Positions 1-8,306 of a stretch of DNA of 11,670 nucleotides are shown piece after piece. How positions within the stretch are numbered: the first letter of the stretch is position 1; each line of letters starts with the position of its first letter. Made by a program: the position numbers and the translations under genes. A model generated the notes under the pieces. The model was not told the DNA's origin, did not search any database, and worked only from the letters and a program-made list of their open reading frames with translations. The DNA comes from Lysinibacillus pakistanensis (lineage in GTDB: Bacteria; Bacillota; Bacilli; Bacillales_A; Planococcaceae): positions 1 through 11,670 of the forward strand of contig BBDJ01000056.1 in the NCBI GenBank assembly GCA_001312325.1. The letters are read 5' to 3'.

Positions 1-135
1 TGTTTTGCTGATTATTTTCAGCGACTTTATTATCTTAACTTGTATTCAACAAGAAGTCAACAACTTTTTTTCAGAAATCTTTTTATCAAGTCGCCCTTCT
101 TGTTAAGGACAAGTAATAATATATAATATAGCATT

Positions 136-1046
136 TTAAAAATCAAGCATTTTTTTGAAAAAAAACTTTAAAATCTTTTTCTCGTCGATTACAAACAATA
201 GAATTCCCATTATAACAATTAGTCCTCCAATCAATTGTGTGATAATCAAATACTCTTTAAAAATCAAAAGAGCTAATATAGCCGCACCGATTGGTTCAAA
301 TAATATCGCAATAGAAACTACATTTGTACTAACGTATTTGATAGCCCAATTAAATAGAGTATGACCAAATAAATTAGGAACTATCGCTAATAAAATGAAC
401 CATACCCAATCCATTGTAGGATACGGACCAAAAGATTCGCCTTTAATAAGAACATATACAAATAACGTAATTGTACTAACAACATAAACTAGCATCGTGT
501 AAGTCACAAGAGATAATCTTTTACGTACATCCTGACCAAATAAAAGGTAAGCTGTAACGAGAGCACATGCAATAAGAGCGAGTATATCTCCATAAAACGC
601 CGCTCCACTGAGCTTAAAATCTCCCCAGCTAATTAAAACACTACCGATAATAGCGATAGCACCTGCAAATATGGTTTTTATTGTAATTTTCTCTTTAAAG
701 AAAAAAATAAGTACCAACAAATGCAAACAATGGCTGTAATGTGACCAGCACTGTAGAACTTGCGACAGATGTGTAATTTAGTGATTCAAACCACAAAATA
801 AAATGGAATGCTAAGAAAATACCCGCAATAGATGAGAATAACCAATCTCTTTTTGATAATTGTTGTAACTCTTTTGTGTATTTCCAAAAAAAACAAGGGG
901 GCCATAATCAAAACCGAAAATAACATACGATAAAATGCAATAATGCCTGCTTCTGCATTTGCTAATTTTACAAAAATAGCTGACAAGGATACAGAAATAA
1001 CACCAATAAGAATTGGGATGTATGGATTGATTTTAGGGTTCTCCAT
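136..1046 (-). CDS. DMT-superfamily EamA-type permease (frame broken twice)
   Basis: Integral membrane permease of the drug/metabolite transporter superfamily; the substrate cannot be told from sequence. The start is the ATG at 1046, preceded by a near-perfect GGAGGTGAT (1051-1060). As sequenced the frame is broken in A/T runs at 886-893 (8 A on the + strand) and 701-707 (7 A). Removing one base from each gives a continuous protein of about 302 aa, the usual length for two EamA repeats of five helices. The bridge between the breaks reads as hydrophobic helices containing HFILWFESLNYTSVASST and ending at the FFFKEK loop typical of the family, which supports the correction. The N-terminal repeat begins PYIPILIGVISVSLSAIFVK. 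The C-terminal repeat contains SIAILFEPIGAAILALLIF, the usual EP-containing helix. It is divergent from the mgtC-like gene and ends without a clear terminator. Family assignment is confident; specificity is unknown. Confidence 0.88.
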
Positions 1047-1095
1047 AAAACATCACCTCCATTAAAAAAAATACTTATACTTACATACTTTCGTG

Positions 1096-1129
1096 ATGTA
1101 CAATACAAAAAAAGTAATGCACATATAAT
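1096..1129 (+). promoter_or_regulatory. Probable promoter and operator of the mgtC-CDF unit
   Basis: A perfect -10 hexamer TATAAT lies at 1124-1129, about 54 nt before the mgtC-like ATG. No good -35 hexamer is visible at 16-18 bp. An imperfect inverted repeat, ATGTACAATAC (1096-1106) and GTAATGCACAT (1114-1124), matches at 9 of 11 positions around a run of seven A. It covers the -35/spacer region and touches the -10. This is where a repressor or activator would sit. The assignment is an inference from position. Confidence 0.4.
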
Positions 1130-1182
1130 AATGACAGCTTGCATATCTCTTAGCAATACGAAATAACTGTGGAGGGTTGCGT

Positions 1183-1952
1183 ATGGAAACATTATTAGGA
1201 AATATGATTACATATGAAGTTGGCATAAAATTAGTGATTGCAGCCACATTAAGTTTAGTAATCGGTATTGAAAGGGAATTAAAAAAGAAACCAGTAGGAT
1301 TAAAAACAAGCTTAGTCATTGCAACATTTAGCTGTCTATTAACCATAATTTCAATTGAAACTGCGTACTCCACGCCACCAAGGTCAGACATTAATATCAC
1401 AATGGACCTCTTCGCTTGGCAGCTCAGGTAGTCAGTGGCATTGGATTTCTTGGAGCAGGTGTAATTTTAAGACGTGGAAACGATAGTATCTCAGGTCTAA
1501 CAACTGCTGCAATGATTTGGGGAGCTGCTGGAATCGGTATTGCCGTTGGTGCGGGATTCTATATGGATGCAACATTAGCTGTTATTATTATTGTTTTCGG
1601 AATTGAAGTTTTATCGCCTTTCCTAATGAAAATAGGACCAAAACGAATTCGTATGCGAGAAGTATCATTGAAGGTGCAGATTTACAATGATGAGAAAACG
1701 GAAGCCTTTTTACAATTTCTAAAAGAAAACAATATTATTATCGAGAACATCCGCATTAAAGATGTTCCAAATAATGATGATGTTTTACACGAATTAGATT
1801 TACGTCTATCATTAATTGTTTCTGATAACCTACTGTCATTTTACCGTTCATTGCGTGCCTTATCTTATATAGAAAAAAATCGAAATGGAAATTTTAAACT
1901 AGTTGGAGGATTCAACGATGGCAGAAATATTAAAACTATTAAAAGACGGTAA
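1183..1952 (+). CDS. MgtC/SapB-family membrane protein (one frameshift)
   Basis: The start is ATG 1183, six bases after GGAGGG (1171-1176); a TTG at 1177 is too close to that site. The frame breaks near 1407. Adding one C to GACC restores the family signature MDPLRLAAQVVSGIGFLGAG, which is diagnostic of MgtC/SapB proteins, and gives about 256 aa. The N-terminal half is hydrophobic: a helix LVIAATLSLVIGIERELKKK, then helices containing GLTTAAMIWGAAGIGIAVG. The C-terminal part from about residue 160 is soluble and ACT-like in length, as in many Bacillales homologues. MgtC proteins are tied to growth at low magnesium and to membrane potential or ATPase control; transport itself is not established for them. 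The 3' end overlaps the next gene by 35 bases, so the two are likely translationally coupled. Confidence 0.88.
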
Positions 1953-2911
1953 CAAACCCTCCCTTTTGGCTGCAGGTGTAAATGCATTTTTAGGATTAAT
2001 TAAAGGTATTGCGTTTTTCTTTACAGGCAATGTCGCCATGTTTGCTGAAATGATGCACTCACTTGGCGATGCAGCAAACCAATTTTTTGTGTACATTGGC
2101 TCTGCTCTCTCAAAAAAGGCACCAACAAAACAATTCCCTAGTGGCTTTGGACGAATAGTCAATTTGGTTTGTCTTTTTGCGGTAATTATTGTGGCTATTC
2201 TTTCTTATGAAACTGTCAAAGAGGGCTGGCATCATTTTATCCACCCTACAGGTGAATCTAAAGGAATGCTTATAGCACTTGGTGTACTTTTTATCGGGAT
2301 TATTTTAGAAGGAACTGTTCTTGCCAAAGCTGGTGTAGAGATTTTACATGAGGCAGGACAGGAGAAAGCAGGTATCTCAACCATTCCTAAAGCTTTTGCC
2401 TATTTAAATCGGGCTAAGCCAGCAACAAAATTAGTATTTATGGAAGACTTAGTAGCTACAGGTGGTAATGTCCTAGCGTTCGGCGCTATTTTAATCGCAC
2501 ATTTCACAGGTTGGGCAAATATCGAAGGACTGGTTTCAATGATTATAGGCTGCATGATGTTCTATGTAGTAGCAAAGGTATTCCTTGATAATGCACGCGG
2601 AGTGATTGGTGAAACAGATGAAGAAATGCTAAACCATATTGCTCATTTAGTTTTGGATGACCCAAATATTAAAGATATTGTTCGTTTAGAAGTTATTAAA
2701 GAAGGTGAATTTTTACATGTAGAATTAGTTGCTGAAGCAGATGCTAACTTATCATTAGCTTTTTTTAGACGATGTACGGGACCATTTAACAGAAGTAATT
2801 TTAAGTCAGAAGGGTGTATCGAAAGTAGCCATATTATTTGACGAGGATGATGGAAAACTAGAATGGAAACATATTGGAAATAGGCCCATTAACTCGACAT
2901 TAGAGCAATAA
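1918..2911 (+). CDS. Cation diffusion facilitator (CDF) family transporter (one frameshift)
   Basis: Proton-coupled divalent metal exporter of the CDF/SLC30 family; the metal is not predictable with certainty. The start is ATG 1918 with GGAGGA (1905-1910) seven bases upstream, inside the 3' end of the mgtC-like gene. Around residues 40-55 the sequence MMHSLGDAANQ is the helix-2 HxxxD-type metal site. PSGFGRIVNLV follows, then further helices including FMEDLVATGGN, an acidic ED site, and a C-terminal cytoplasmic ferredoxin-like domain. The ED site and SGFGR loop resemble the SLC30A9-like branch more than CzcD. The frame breaks in a run of seven T at 2760-2766. With six T the C-terminus continues as FLDDVRDHLTEVILSQKGVS and ends at TAA 2909-2911, giving about 330 aa. 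Without the correction it stops at 2841. It is likely co-expressed with the mgtC-like gene. Confidence 0.9.
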
Positions 2912-2930
2912 ACCACTAAATAAACAAGAA

Positions 2931-2969
2931 ACAGCCAATTGCCATATTTCAGGCAGTTGGCTGTTTTTT
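2931..2969 (+). terminator. Intrinsic terminator of the mgtC-CDF unit
   Basis: Thirteen-base arms ACAGCCAATTGCC (2931-2943) and GGCAGTTGGCTGT (2952-2964) flank an 8-nt loop and are followed by TTTTTT (2964-2969). The single imperfection is a G-U pair in + strand RNA and an A-C mismatch in - strand RNA, which favours the + direction. It also lies just past the corrected end of the converging gene at 2968-3697. Confidence 0.9.
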
Positions 2970-3697
2970 ATACTGACTTTAGGTGATTTTGTTTTAATAC
3001 TTCTTCATTAAAACAGTCTGGCTCTTCATTACTAACAAAAACATGATTAGTAATCAAAAACGTTAATAACATTTTTAATGCGATAATCTTTTTTTACACC
3101 TTGCTGTTGAATAACAATTTTTGAAAATTTTAATGTAGCTGAGCGATTGGCTAAAGCATATTCCTCTGCATTGGTAATCTCTCTTCCATTTGAATGACAT
3201 CCTAAAACAAAATTACCAGCATAAGAATCTTTTAAAACATTAGGATGCATTGACTCGTAATGGACCTCTACAATTGAATCTTCAACATTCATCAATTGAT
3301 GTGCTACCAAATAATGCTTAAAAGCACCTTTTAAATCAATTGCAATAGCTGTATCTTCTAAGATTGTTCGATAATAAACTAGAACAATCTCAGCATTACC
3401 TAAATAAGGCTTCACTTCTGCAATAATTTCACCAGAAGGACGTACAAATAATTGTACAATTGCTTTATTTACACCATCTGTAAAGAAAATATTTGTTTGA
3501 CCAAAGCGTAAACTTTTAAAAAAGATACTTTGATCAACGATGTATCCTGCTGCTATTTGGTCATTTTCAATTTGTAGTGATTTCGCTTCAATTCCCAATA
3601 CTTCTACACAATTTTGCATTTTATAAACATGCTGCTGAAATGGCGTCTCAATATAACGCAATGTGACAATTCGGTCTTCAAGCAATTGTTTCAACAT
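2968..3697 (-). CDS. Unrecognised soluble protein, candidate member of the TGTTCA regulon
   Basis: I do not recognise this family. The start is ATG 3697, three bases after a purine-rich GGAGAGGGAG (3701-3710). A TTG at 3712 would lie upstream of that site and is not preferred. As sequenced the frame ends at 3047 (216 aa, ending VINVFDY). Removing one base from the five A at 3056-3060 extends it by about 26 codons (VLITNHVFVSNEEPDC... ending HLKSV) to TAA at 2968-2970, immediately before the terminator, giving about 242 aa. There is no signal peptide or membrane segment. Alternating hydrophobic residues suggest a beta-rich fold, for example AGYIVDQSIFFKSLRFGQ and EIVLVYYRTILEDTAIAI. A TGTTCA direct repeat and a -10 lie just upstream, so it is probably controlled by the SARP-type regulator encoded nearby. 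The extension is an inference; the core ORF is solid. Confidence 0.75.
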
Positions 3698-3733
3698 TTG
3701 CTCCCTCTCCAATCTATATTTAATATTGTTTTC

Positions 3734-3767
3734 ATTTTAATAAACTCAGTTGAACAAATTCTGAACA
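3734..3767 (-). promoter_or_regulatory. TGTTCA direct repeat and promoter of the unknown gene
   Basis: Read on the - strand, TGTTCA (3767-3762), GAATT, TGTTCA (3756-3751): two identical half-sites with an 11-bp period. Eleven bases further is TAAAAT (3739-3734), one mismatch from the consensus -10. The implied start of transcription leaves a leader of roughly 30 nt before ATG 3697. The same element lies upstream of the small membrane protein and of the kinase operon. Binding by the local regulator is inferred. Confidence 0.6.
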
Positions 3768-4065
3768 ATCCTACATTAAGTGCGTAAATACGACAACAAA
3801 CCTTCTATTACAAACAGATTTCTTTATAACAAAATACAGCCTTTTATTTCAACCTGACACTAACAAGTGAAAATTGTCCTAAAAACAAACATAAAATATT
3901 TAGTAATAAAACAATTGTTCAATATAAACATTATTTTTATCATACTAATTTCACCATTTCGAATATTTTTTTCGTTTAGTATCAGTCTATTTAATTATAT
4001 TGTAGGTCAAAAGAAATTCCTTCGACAAATTTCAACATTTTAGGTTAAGTTTCCTTAACCTTGGC
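3768..4065. other. Intergenic stretch without a gene
   Basis: Together with the flanking promoter and terminator this makes a gap of about 415 bases between the unknown gene and the alcohol dehydrogenase. It is very AT-rich, with stops in all frames. The only structure I see is a perfect 8-bp inverted repeat AGGTTAAG/CTTAACCT (4042-4049, 4054-4061) with a 4-nt loop and no T run. A lone TGTTCA at 3916-3921 has no partner 11 bp away. Confidence 0.6.
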
Positions 4066-4098
4066 AAAAAAAATATGAGACTACAACAAGTAGCCTCA
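4066..4098 (-). terminator. Intrinsic terminator of the alcohol dehydrogenase
   Basis: On the - strand, TGAGGCTAC (4098-4090), a 5-nt loop and GTAGTCTCA (4084-4076), then TAT and eight T (to 4066). The only imperfect pair is G-U in - strand RNA (A-C on the other strand), which fixes the direction. It lies 15 bases after the stop of the dehydrogenase gene. Confidence 0.9.
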
Positions 4099-4113
4099 CA
4101 TTCTAGGTCAATA

Positions 4114-5278
4114 TTAAAGGGAATTTTGTAAAATCTTACGAACATCTTCTTCCTGTAACTTATTAAAGTTACCAAATGGTCCATTTTGCATAGCATGCTC
4201 AACAATTTGATTGAATTTTTCATCGTCAATATCATAATCTGCAAGGCGATTTGGTGCTCCTAGCGATGCCCAGAATGCGGATAAACGGTCGATTCCCTCG
4301 TAGGCAACCTCTTCTGACGTCTTTCCTGTAGCATCCACACCAAATACCCGAACTGCTATGCCTGCAAAACGTTCAGGATTCACTTTTACACTTAAACGCA
4401 TCCAGTGTGGCTGTAAAATGGCTAACCCACCAGCATGCGGGATATCATACACGGCAGATACAGCATGCTCAATATTATGAGATGCCCAATCACCTCGGGA
4501 ACCAATTGATAAGAAGCCATTTAATCCAATTGTTCCTGCCAATAAAATTGTTTCACGTAACTTGAAATTCTCAAGGTCTTGTAATAATTTAGGTGCCGTA
4601 GCAATAACTGTTCGTAATACACCTTCACACATTTCATCTGTAATCGGTGTATTTGTCGTATTATGGAAGTATTGCTCAAAGACATGTGACATCATATCCA
4701 CGATTCCGTAAATGGTATGATTTTTTGGCACTGTCACCGTATAGGCAGGATTTAGGATAGAGAATTTTGGAAAAACAGCAGGGCTGCTCCAGCTTAATTT
4801 TTCTTCTGTAGCTGCGTTAGTAATAACTGAGCCTGAATTCATTTCAGAACCTGTTGCTGCCAGCGTTAAAACCGTTCCAAGAGGTAGAGCTTCATCTACT
4901 AAGACTTTACGTTTCACAATATCCCATGCGTCGCCATCATATTTTGCACCAGCAACTATTAATTTTGAACAGTCAATAACTGAACCGCCCCCAACTGCTA
5001 GAACAAAATCAATTGTTTCTTTCTTACAAATATCAATCCCACGTCTCGCAGTTTCTACACGTGGATTCGGCTCAACATCACATAATTCAAATATTATTTT
5101 ATTCGCTTCTTGTAATTTTTCAATGACAGCATTGTACACTCCGTTTTTCTTAATGCTGCCTCCTCCGTAAACAACTAATACCTTTTTTTCCAAGCTGCGC
5201 CAACTCTTTCGGTAACTTCTCCAGTGCATCTTCGCCAAAATGTAATTTCACTGGATTATAAAATGTAAATGAATCCAT
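4114..5278 (-). CDS. Iron-type alcohol dehydrogenase / aldehyde reductase, YugJ/YqhD-like (one frameshift)
   Basis: Cytoplasmic NAD(P)H-dependent reductase of the group III (metal) alcohol dehydrogenases, reducing aldehydes to alcohols. The true start is ATG 5278 (protein begins [20 protein letters not shown]), with AAAGGGG (5287-5293) upstream. The frame breaks in seven T at 5183-5189; six restores [19 protein letters not shown]. The corrected protein is 387 aa, the length of B. subtilis YugJ. The coenzyme motifs GGGSIK (38-43) and GGGSVID (96-102) are present. The metal ligands fall at D194 and H198 (GIVDMMSH), H267 (DWASH) and H281 (IPH), the same numbers as in E. coli YqhD, which puts it in the butanol-dehydrogenase/YqhD branch. 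It begins 68 bases after the response regulator stop on the same strand, with no convincing terminator between, so it may be part of that operon. Substrate is not determined by sequence. Confidence 0.93.
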
Positions 5279-5346
5279 CCAATTCGCCCCTTTCTACTTG
5301 GATTTTCTCATATTTATGTTGAAGAAAGCAAAGAATTAAGATTGTC

Positions 5347-6455
5347 TTAAATACGAACCATGTATGCATTATAAATACTAAGAATTTTCTCTGGTACTGA
5401 AATACCAATTTCTGATAATTTCTCTTCTATTCTCTCATAATACTGTATACAATCCTGTTTTTTTGTTTTGCGCAATTAAAAACTCTAATAGAAGAAACAT
5501 ATAGTCCTCATTAAACTCATCAAGTTCTAGCATCTTTTGTAAACAGTTTAATTTTAACAATGAATTCATTGAATCCATTGTAGTAATATACATTTCTAGT
5601 ACATGCAAAACTCCTTGCTTTAAGCGCAGCTGGGTTTGAATAGCCCAAGGGTACTCCTCCTCAGATAAAAAAATCACCTTCATAGCAATTTAAAAGCTGC
5701 TGGATGGATATTTCATCATGCCCTTTTTGCTCTAGCAAATGAGTAAGTTTATCATAATCACTTGCAATTTCCACATTTAGTTGATAATGATTATTCACTA
5801 ATTGAATGGGATCTTGAATACCTTTATCCTTAAAAAGCTTCCTTAACTGGTAAATAGACGTATGTAAATTACTGGCTGCCTTCTCAAATTCTAAATCGGG
5901 CCAGAGCTCCTCAATTATGACAACATTTAACATGGGTTTTTTTTGATGAAACCATAAATATAAAAATAGTTCCCGCACTTTTCTAGTACGCCACTTGATA
6001 ACCTCATGTTGGGCATCTAATAAATAAAAGCTCCCAAATGTATGTGCATATAAGAGATGTTCTTTTTTCTCTTTTTCTCCATCTTCTTGTAATTGCAACT
6101 TCTGCTGTGCTTTTATCAAAGCCTTGATAAGTCGTTTCTCATGCACGGGCTTTAACAAATAATCCGTTGCTTCTATGTCAAATGCATCCACTGCAAATTG
6201 AGCATGTGCTGTTACAAATATTATTTGAATCAATGGATTCCTTATTAATTGTTTTGCAACTTGTAAACCATGCACATCAATCATTTCTATATCTAAAAAA
6301 ACTACATCAATCGATTCGTTTTTAAGAAATTGCAGCGCATCAGTTGCATTTGTAAATGTTCCTTTAATCGAAATTTGGAACTGAGTTAGTCGATTTAATT
6401 TGAAACGTAAAACATCAATAGCCATTCTTTCATCATCTATGATGATAACATTCAT
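5347..6455 (-). CDS. Response regulator: receiver plus SARP/BTAD-type output domain (two frameshifts)
   Basis: Cytoplasmic two-component transcription factor. The start is ATG 6455, overlapping the kinase stop by 4 bases (ATGA), with GGAGGG at 6465-6470. Residues 1-120 are a receiver: acidic D7/D8, phospho-acceptor D55 (VVFLDIEM), T82 and K102 (DYLLKP). After a charged linker (EDGEKEKKE), about 135-235 is a winged helix of the OmpR/SARP kind (KVRELFLYLWFHQKKPM ... EELWPDLEFEKAASNLH ... LRKLF). The rest is a bacterial transcriptional activation (BTAD) helical region, with the typical YEGDFLSEEEYPWA. Frames break in seven A at 5667-5673 and seven T at 5458-5464. Removing one base from each joins the parts and ends at TAA 5347-5349 with ...ILSIYNAYMVRI, about 368 aa. 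SARP-type proteins bind 11-bp direct repeats, and such repeats occur three times in this window, including before its own operon. Confidence 0.9.
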
Positions 6456-8143
6456 GCTCCATCACCCTCCGGTAATAGTATAAGAATAGTTGTCCCCTTA
6501 CCTTCTTCACTATATAAACGAAGATCCGCATTTTTCATTAATTTAAATTTTTTTTAGTGGATTTGTAAAACCAATGCGCGAACTTTCTTCATTCATTAAT
6601 TGTTGTAACTTTTTAGCAGGTATACCGACTCCATTATCATATATTTTAATGCGGATAAATTGTCCCTCTCTTTGGACACTTATCTCAATTGTACCACCTT
6701 CTGGCTTTTTGGAAATACCATGAAAAACAGCATTTTCCACTAAAGGCTGTAGTGATAATGCTGGAATCATCAGTTGTATAGACTCATCAATATCATATTT
6801 GACAGTTAAACGATCACCAAAACGCATCTTTTCAATATAAAGATATGCTTTTACTAGCTCTATTTCTTCTTCAATCAACACCATATTGTTACGATAATGG
6901 ACGTTGAGCTTTGCACGGAAGTAAGTCGCTAGGCAATATAGTGCTTCCCTTGTATTATCCATATCGGTATAGCTCAATCCAATAATTGTATTGAGTGTAT
7001 TATAGACAAAATGAGGTGTCACTTGTGAATATAAATGATTCATTTCAACCTCAATTGCATCTAGGGATGATTGTCGAACCGCTAATAATGATTCGATTCG
7101 TAAAAGCAATTCATCCGTTGCTACTGGCTTTTGTAAATAATCATTGGCTCCTACTTGCAAGGTTAGCATCAAATCTGTATGCTTCATAATAGCAGTTAAA
7201 ACAATGATTGGAAGTTCTAACATATCATAATGCTTCCGCACCTGTTTACATAAATCATAGCCCGACATTCCCTCCATCATTAAGTCAACTAGCATACATT
7301 CCACTTGATTCGATTTAACATAATCGACAGCGTCAAAACCATTATCCATACCAATTGCTGTATAGCCCTTTAAAGCCAATACATCTGCCAACACCTTTAT
7401 ATTGACATGATCATCATCTACAACAAGGATTTTTTTATCGTTACCTTTATGAATCAGCGGTAGCTCAAGCTGTAGTATTTCTGATGGAGTTTGTGCAACG
7501 ATGGCAAGTGAATTATCTTTATCAGCTTGATCCTCTTCTGCAAGAGGCATTGTAAAGGTGAAGGTAGTTCCTTCCCCAAAAGTACTTTTTACATAAATTG
7601 CACCATTTAATTTATCTACAATATTTTTTTGCAATGCTCAATCCTAATCCAAGACCATCCTTATGATGATTATTTTTCACCTGATAAAATGCATTAAAGA
7701 TACGTTCTAAATCCTGAGCAGGAATGCCTTTTCCTGTATCGCTTACTTTGATAACCATATGTTTCTGCCGTTGATAAGCGGTTACAGTAATTTCTCCAAT
7801 TTCGGTATGCTGAATAGCATTATGTAATAGATTGTACAATATCTGTTTAAAGCGCAATTCATCTGTTAACATGGGTGGCAATGTTAAATCTACCTCAACG
7901 AGTAATCGTACGTAACTATTGGCAGACATCACACTACGTATTTCTGCTACAACCTCATTTATAATATTTATCGGTACAGTACGAGGTGAAACACGTAATT
8001 CGCCAGACATACGGTTAGATGAAAATAATAAATCTTCCAATTGTGCAGTGCTATTTCTGTAATATACGGCTCCTTACTTTCGATAATTGCTGTCTTGTGC
8101 TATAACTGCCACAGCACTACTTGCCATGACTGCTATTTTTCAT
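6452..8143 (-). CDS. Hybrid sensor histidine kinase lacking a membrane sensor (several frameshifts; 5' end uncertain)
   Basis: Partner kinase of the adjacent regulator. Order from the N-terminus: short remnant of a dimerisation region; HATPase domain (N box LLHNAIQH, G1 DTGKGIP, G2 GLGLGLSIAK); receiver (about 7436-7064; acceptor Asp codon 7284-7286 in CMLVDLMM; DYLQKP); LytS-type kinase core with the histidine in TPHFVYNTLN (codon 7011-7013); and a second HATPase (SLQPLVENAVFHG, DNGVGIP). One extra base at 7624-7630 and one in the T run just after 6545 break the frame. Corrected, the end reads NADLRLYSEEGKGTTILILL and stops at 6452. The 5' end has stops in all frames. A likely start is ATG 8143 with AAGGGG (8154-8159), and corrected fragments TAIIESKEPYITEIA and QLEDLLFSSNRMSGELRV suggest about 560 aa. 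Related hybrids usually carry an N-terminal 7TM sensor; there is no room for one here. Confidence 0.82.
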
Positions 8144-8160
8144 TTATTGTTGTCCCCTTC

Positions 8161-8193
8161 ACTAAATTTAGGTTTCATAACTTTCTATTTAGT
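8161..8193 (-). repeat. Leader hairpin before the kinase ribosome binding site
   Basis: ACTAAAT (8161-8167) and ATTTAGT (8187-8193) form 7-bp arms ending just upstream of the AAGGGG at 8154-8159. It may be a simple 5' stabiliser or affect translation. AT-only arms make this weak evidence. Confidence 0.3.
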
Positions 8194-8225
8194 CTATCAA
8201 GGGATGCCTGAACAAAATCTGAACA
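8191..8225 (-). promoter_or_regulatory. TGTTCA direct repeat and promoter of the kinase-regulator operon
   Basis: On the - strand, TGTTCA (8225-8220), GATTT, TGTTCA (8214-8209), an 11-bp period identical to the other two sites. A weaker -10-like TAGACT (8196-8191) follows after 12 bases. The orientation is toward the kinase gene, which suggests autoregulation by its regulator. Confidence 0.55.
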
Positions 8226-8306
8226 AAAAAAGAAGGGCATTTCAATCACAATAGTTCCATTCATCTATACAATAGTTCAATAAACCTAATATGTAATTCT
8301 GTTCGC

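Noticed and set aside
1..135. Short inverted repeats (GCTGA/TCAGC near 7-22, CTTGT/ACAAG near 40-54) as a terminator for the permease
   Set aside because: They have five-bp arms, lie away from a T run in the right direction, and are separated from the gene end. No gene is seen in this stretch.
3916..3921. Single TGTTCA as a fourth operator
   Set aside because: There is no second half-site at an 11-bp distance on either side and no gene start in the right place. The lone copies near 10042 and 10078 fail the same test.
4042..4061. Perfect 8-bp hairpin as a second terminator
   Set aside because: No T run follows on either strand, and a complete terminator lies just before it.
5336..5350. TTAAGA/TCTTAA hairpin as the terminator of the regulator gene
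   Set aside because: It has only six AT-rich pairs, a 3-nt loop and a poor T tract; too weak to call.
8040..8040. TTG at 8040 as the real start of the kinase
   Set aside because: It has no suitable ribosome site, would cut into the HATPase-flanking helix, and the only good site (AAGGGG) lies over 100 bases upstream, next to the operator.
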